Of a stretch of DNA of 64,000 bases, positions 57,444-64,000 are shown piece by piece (position 1 is the stretch's first letter; the number at the start of each line of letters is the position of its first letter). The notes under the pieces were generated by a model, which was not told where the DNA came from, ran no database searches, and saw only the letters and a program-made list of their open reading frames with translations. Origin of the DNA: Derxia lacustris (GTDB lineage: Bacteria; Pseudomonadota; Gammaproteobacteria; Burkholderiales; Burkholderiaceae_E); NCBI RefSeq assembly GCF_002105195.1, contig NZ_MUHU01000008.1, positions 1-64,000 of the forward strand, in the 5' to 3' direction. The translations under genes were made by a program, and so were the position numbers.

Positions 57444-57641
57444 GTCTGGGTCCTGAAAGAGGCGGGCGGCGACATGACCGGTTGCGGCGCCGGCGAGTTC
57501 CCGCGCGGCGCCGTCGTGGCGAACGGAAATCCGTCCGGCCATCCGGCGCCGGCTCCGGGAATCCGTTCATGCGCGGCCGGGCGGAACTAAAAAACCCAAT
57601 CGAATCAACGGACTGGTGCCGTCGGTAAACCGTCGCGCCCC

Positions 57642-57657
57642 TGGAACGCCGCCTGCT
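57642..57657 (+). promoter_or_regulatory. Possible sigma-54 promoter of the glt operon
   Basis: TGGAACGCCGCCTGCT has GG-N10-GC spacing (57643-57656), with one change in the -24 and one in the -12 element. It is about 75 bp before gltI. GC-rich sequence makes chance matches common. Confidence 0.35.
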
Positions 57658-57732
57658 AAACATTCCCCCGACGCCGGACGCTCCGGCGCAGCAGCCCGCA
57701 GCCATTCAGCAGTCCACCAAGGAAAGCCCTCG

Positions 57733-59768
<2,036 letters not shown>

Positions 59769-59772
59769 TCCC

Positions 59773-60513
59773 ATGGCCTACCAATGGAACTGGGGCGTCT
59801 TCGCGCTCGAGTCCGCCACCGGCGACGGCAGCAGCTACGGCGGCTGGCTCGTCGGTGGGCTGGAGACGACGCTGGTGCTGTCGCTCGCGGCCTGGACGCT
59901 GGCGCTGCTGCTGGGCACCGCGGCCGGCGTGCTGCGCACCCTGCCGCAGCCCTGGGCGCGGCGCATCGGCACGGCGTATGTCGAGCTGTTCCGCAACGTG
60001 CCGCTGCTGGTGCAGCTGTTCATCTGGTACTTCGTGCTGCCCGAGCTGCTGCCCGAGTCCATGGGCGATGCTCTCAAGCAGACCTCGCCGCTGACGCAGC
60101 AGTTTCTGGCGGCTTTCCTGTGCCTGGGCTTTTTCACCAGCGCCCGCGTCTGCGAGCAGGTGCGCGCCGGCATCGAAAGCCTGCCGCGCGGCCAGCGCAA
60201 TGCCGGGCTGGCGATGGGCTTCACGCTCGGCCAGACCTATCGCCATGTGCTGCTGCCGGTGGCCTTCCGGGTGGTGATTCCGCCGCTCACGTCGGAGTTC
60301 CTCAACATCTTCAAGAACTCGGCCGTGTGCTCGACCATCGGCCTGCTGGAGCTGACCGCGCAAGGGCGGCAACTGGTCGACTACACCTCGCAGCCCTATG
60401 AATCCTTCATCGCGGTCACGCTGGCCTATCTGGCCATCAACGTCACGGTGATGGCGGCGATGCGCTGGGTCGAGTCGCGCAGCCGCATTCCCGGCCTCGC
60501 CGGCCAGCGCTGA
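59773..60513 (+). CDS. gltJ: Glutamate/aspartate ABC permease GltJ
   Basis: A 246-residue inner-membrane permease with the polar amino-acid permease N-terminal topology (about five helices) and the ABC-contact loop [19 protein letters not shown]. It begins [10 protein letters not shown], typical of GltJ, 4 nt after the asparaginase stop. It works with GltK and GltL. Confidence 0.93.
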   Translation: MAYQWNWGVFALESATGDGSSYGGWLVGGLETTLVLSLAAWTLALLLGTAAGVLRTLPQPWARRIGTAYVELFRNVPLLVQLFIWYFVLPELLPESMGDALKQTSPLTQQFLAAFLCLGFFTSARVCEQVRAGIESLPRGQRNAGLAMGFTLGQTYRHVLLPVAFRVVIPPLTSEFLNIFKNSAVCSTIGLLELTAQGRQLVDYTSQPYESFIAVTLAYLAINVTVMAAMRWVESRSRIPGLAGQR

Positions 60514-60524
60514 AGGAGACCGTC

Positions 60525-61208
60525 ATGGCTTACGAATACGACTGGTCTTCCATCCCCGGCGCGCTGCCGCTGCTGGCTTCGGGCCTCAAGGTGTCGCTCG
60601 AGATCACGGCGGTGGCGGTGGTGGTCGGCATTGCCTGGGGCACCGTGCTGGCGATGGCGCGGCTGTCCAACTCGGCGCTGCTGCGCTGGCTGGCCACCGG
60701 CTACGTGAATCTGTTCCGCGCCATCCCGCTGGTGATGGTGCTGCTGTGGTTCTTCCTGGTGGTGCCGCAGCTGCTGGGCGCGCTGTTCAACCTCGATTCG
60801 CGCACCGACATCCGGCTGGTATCGGCGCTGGTCGGCTTTGCGCTGTTCGAGTCGGCCTATTACGCCGAGATCATCCGCGCCGGCATCCAGAGCGTGCCGC
60901 GCGGCCAGACGATGGCGGCCAGCGCCCTCGGCATGACGCGCGGCCAGACGATGCGGCTGGTGGTGCTGCCGCAGGCCTTCCGCAACATGCTGCCGCTGCT
61001 GCTCACCCAGGCCATCGTGCTGTTCCAGGACACCTCGCTCGTCTACGTGTCGGCGCTCGCCGACTTCTTTGGCACCGCCTACAAGGTCGGCGACCGCGAT
61101 GGCCGCATCGTCGAGCTGCTGCTGTTTGCCGGTGTCGTGTATTTCGTCCTGTGCTTCGGGCTGTCGCGCGCGGTGCAGGGCTTCCAGCGTCGTCTCGTCA
61201 AGGCCTGA
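60525..61208 (+). CDS. gltK: Glutamate/aspartate ABC permease GltK
   Basis: A 227-residue permease, partner of GltJ. It starts [20 protein letters not shown] and has the contact loop [19 protein letters not shown]. The region [19 protein letters not shown] matches the helix found in this family. AAGGAG precedes the start; 11 nt after gltJ. Confidence 0.93.
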   Translation: MAYEYDWSSIPGALPLLASGLKVSLEITAVAVVVGIAWGTVLAMARLSNSALLRWLATGYVNLFRAIPLVMVLLWFFLVVPQLLGALFNLDSRTDIRLVSALVGFALFESAYYAEIIRAGIQSVPRGQTMAASALGMTRGQTMRLVVLPQAFRNMLPLLLTQAIVLFQDTSLVYVSALADFFGTAYKVGDRDGRIVELLLFAGVVYFVLCFGLSRAVQGFQRRLVKA

Positions 61209-61213
61209 ACCCC

Positions 61214-61954
<741 letters not shown>

Positions 61955-61962
61955 GGCAAGCC

Positions 61963-63279
61963 ATGACCGATCAAGCAAGCACCGCCGCCACGCGCGCCGA
62001 AACCGCGCGCCTGCCGTCCTATCTCGACGCCGCCAACCCCGGCCCCTGGGGCATGTTTCTGGAGCAGCTCGACCGCGTCGAGCCGCATCTGGGGCCGCTC
62101 GCGCGTTGGATGGACACGATGCGCCGGCCCAAGCGCGCCCTCATCGTCGATGTGCCCATCGAGATGGACGACGGCCGCATCGTCCACTTCGAGGGCTATC
62201 GCGTGCAGCACAACCTGTCGCGCGGCCCGGGCAAGGGCGGCGTGCGTTTTCATCCGGGCGTGACCCTGCCCGAGGTGATGGCGCTGGCCGGCTGGATGAC
62301 GGTGAAGAACGCCGCCGTCAACCTGCCCTACGGCGGCGCCAAGGGCGGCATCCGCGTCGATCCCAAGCTGCTGACGCCCGGCGAGCTGGAGCGCATGACG
62401 CGCCGCTACACCAGCGAGATCGGTCTGGTCATCGGGCCTGACCGCGACATCCCCGCGCCCGACGTCAACACCGGCGAGCAGACCATGGCCTGGATGATGG
62501 ACACCTACTCCATCAACCAGGGCTCGACCCAGCCCGGCGTGGTCACCGGCAAGCCGGTGAGCCTGGGCGGCAGCCTGGGCCGGCGCGACGCGACCGGGCG
62601 TGGCTGCTATGTGGTCGCGCGCGAGGCCATGCGCCGCATCGGCCTGCCGATGGAAGGCGCGCGCATCGCCATCCAGGGCTTTGGCAATGTGGGCAATGCG
62701 GCGGCGCGGGTGTTTGCGGCCGCTGGCGCCAAGGTGGTCGCGGTGCTCGACGTGGGCGGCGGCATCCATTGCGAAGCCGGCATCGATCCGCAGGCGCTGG
62801 TCGAGCATTTGCAGGGCAAGCGCGAGCCGATCACCAGCTTCCCGGGCGTCGAGCCCATCACCGCCGACGAGTTCTGGGCCACCGATTGCGAGGTGCTGCT
62901 GCCGGCCGCGCTCGAAGGCCAGATCACCGCCGCCAACGCCGGCCTCATCCGCGCCAAGTTGGTGGTGGAGGGCGCCAACGGCCCGACCACGCCGGCGGCC
63001 GAAGATATGCTGCATTCGCGCGGCTGCCTGGTGCTGCCCGACGTGCTCGCCAATGCCGGCGGCGTGACCGTGAGCTATTTCGAATGGGTGCAGAACGCAT
63101 CGAGTTTTTTCTGGACCGAGGACGACATCAATGCGCGGCTCGACCGCGTGCTGTCCGAGGCCTTCGCGGCGATCTGGGCCATCGGCCAGGAGCGCGGCAT
63201 CAACCTGCGCACGGCGGCCTTCGTCACGGCATGCACGCGGGTCTTGCAAGCCCGTGCATTGCGCGGCCTCTACCCGTGA
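61963..63279 (+). CDS. Glutamate dehydrogenase
   Basis: A 438-residue Glu/Leu/Phe/Val-type dehydrogenase. Catalytic lysine region: [20 protein letters not shown] and [15 protein letters not shown]; dinucleotide motif [18 protein letters not shown]. Placed directly behind gltL, it would release ammonium and 2-oxoglutarate from imported glutamate, so a catabolic role is likely. Cofactor preference is not certain. Confidence 0.93.
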   Translation: MTDQASTAATRAETARLPSYLDAANPGPWGMFLEQLDRVEPHLGPLARWMDTMRRPKRALIVDVPIEMDDGRIVHFEGYRVQHNLSRGPGKGGVRFHPGVTLPEVMALAGWMTVKNAAVNLPYGGAKGGIRVDPKLLTPGELERMTRRYTSEIGLVIGPDRDIPAPDVNTGEQTMAWMMDTYSINQGSTQPGVVTGKPVSLGGSLGRRDATGRGCYVVAREAMRRIGLPMEGARIAIQGFGNVGNAAARVFAAAGAKVVAVLDVGGGIHCEAGIDPQALVEHLQGKREPITSFPGVEPITADEFWATDCEVLLPAALEGQITAANAGLIRAKLVVEGANGPTTPAAEDMLHSRGCLVLPDVLANAGGVTVSYFEWVQNASSFFWTEDDINARLDRVLSEAFAAIWAIGQERGINLRTAAFVTACTRVLQARALRGLYP

Positions 63280-63295
63280 TGCCAGGCGGCCCGCG

Positions 63296-64000
63296 TTGAG
63301 TCCGCAGCTGCCGCCGCCCGAGCGCCCGCCGTTCTCATGGCGCAATGTGCGGCGCCGCCTGCCCCGGCTGGCGGTGGCCTTCGCCTGCGCGGCGCTGCTG
63401 GCCGGCGCAGGCCGGCTCGGCGAGCGGCTCAGCGAGCGCGAGGCGCTGCGTGCCTCGCGCATCGATGCCGATCACCGGCTCGATCTGTTCGCGGCGGCGG
63501 TCAGCGCCGAGATCGGCCGCTTCCAGCATGTGCCGGCAACCATCCAGCTCAACCGCGATGTGCTGGCGCTGCTGCGCGAGCCCGGCTCGGCCGAGCGCGC
63601 CGACACCGTCAACGACTATCTGCGCCGGCTCAACGCGCATGTGGGCGGCATCGCCATCTATGTGATGAACGAGCGCGGCGTGGTGCTCGCGTCCAGCAAC
63701 TCCGACGCCGGCGACGACAGTCTGGTCGGCGCCGAGCTGGCATTCAGGCCCTACTTTGTTGAGGCGCTGTCGGGCCGCGTCGGCCGGCATTTCGCCATTG
63801 GCGAGCGCAACGGCCAGCCCGGCTATTACGTCTCGCATCCGGTGCGCGACGGCGCGCGCGTGGTCGGCGTGGCGGCCATCAAGATCGGCCTGCGCTCCAT
63901 CGAGGACGCCTGGCCGATGCTCGGCGCGCCGGCCCTGATCGCCGACGGCAACGAGGTGGTGATCCTGTCGTCCCAGCCCGAATGGCGCTACACCGCGCTG
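63296..64000 (+). CDS. DctB-like sensor histidine kinase, N-terminal part
   Basis: A partial gene with 235 codons in the window. The frame gives a membrane helix ([18 protein letters not shown]) and a periplasmic PAS/Cache domain of the DctB type ([28 protein letters not shown]-like [56 protein letters not shown]). The start is a TTG at 63296, chosen because no ATG in frame precedes the helix; a GTG at 63347 is an alternative. The transmitter domain is off the right edge. It may control the glt operon or a dicarboxylate gene set. Confidence 0.75.
   Translation, partial: MSPQLPPPERPPFSWRNVRRRLPRLAVAFACAALLAGAGRLGERLSEREALRASRIDADHRLDLFAAAVSAEIGRFQHVPATIQLNRDVLALLREPGSAERADTVNDYLRRLNAHVGGIAIYVMNERGVVLASSNSDAGDDSLVGAELAFRPYFVEALSGRVGRHFAIGERNGQPGYYVSHPVRDGARVVGVAAIKIGLRSIEDAWPMLGAPALIADGNEVVILSSQPEWRYTAL

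Overview
This is a 64 kb chromosomal stretch from a high-GC proteobacterium. The gene set fits a betaproteobacterium (Rhodocyclales or Burkholderiales): a TorF-type porin beside amtB-glnK, FolE2, a gltIJKL operon, DUF1302/DUF1329 proteins, and near-continuous spurious open frames on the antisense strand. The genus cannot be fixed from the sequence alone. No rRNA, tRNA, CRISPR array, transposase or integrase was seen.

Region 1 (1-17.5 kb) is built around methylated amines. A minus-strand block holds ETF-ubiquinone oxidoreductase (cut by the window edge), a HutD-like protein, etfA, etfB and a sarcosine-oxidase-beta-like FAD enzyme. Next come folE2 (folate supply), a cupin, a NarX/NarL-like two-component pair and a PAS-PAS protein with a dead GGDEF motif. 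Then a dmmDABC operon (dimethylamine monooxygenase plus a GcvT-like protein) is divergent from tmm-tdm (trimethylamine monooxygenase and TMAO demethylase). Together these take trimethylamine to TMAO, dimethylamine and monomethylamine.

Region 2 (17.6-31.2 kb) has a TorF porin, sigma-54-driven amtB-glnK, a sensor-less sigma-54 activator, a LysR regulator with hutG, a porin / PstS-like / GGDEF-EAL trio, and two tandem response-regulator-TPR paralogues of identical length (544 aa).

Region 3 (31.2-36.4 kb) is a visibly AT-richer island: a four-gene minus-strand operon of Mod-like DNA methyltransferase, zeta-toxin-like kinase, a 72-aa protein and a Res-like helicase/nuclease. It looks horizontally acquired.

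Region 4 (36.4-41.7 kb) has an XRE-cupin regulator divergent from gmaS-mgsABC. These make gamma-glutamylmethylamide and N-methylglutamate from monomethylamine and so continue the Region 1 pathway. No multisubunit N-methylglutamate dehydrogenase is in the window.

Region 5 (41.7-54.6 kb) has an orphan CHAP-domain protein and a seven-gene minus-strand operon: aldehyde dehydrogenase, CalA-like alcohol dehydrogenase, DUF1302, DUF1329, YCF48-like, MMPL/RND transporter and alpha/beta hydrolase. It diverges from a XylR/DmpR-type activator, with a sigma-54-like promoter and a plausible UAS between them. It looks like an uptake and oxidation module for a hydrophobic aromatic or phenylpropanoid-type compound.

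Region 6 (54.6-64 kb) has a Fur-family regulator, a DUF1826 gene under two 15-bp palindromes, VapBC, a DUF2256 peptide overlapping an SDR gene, and a glutamate/aspartate operon (gltI, periplasmic asparaginase/glutaminase, gltJKL, glutamate dehydrogenase) leading into a DctB-like sensor kinase cut by the right edge.
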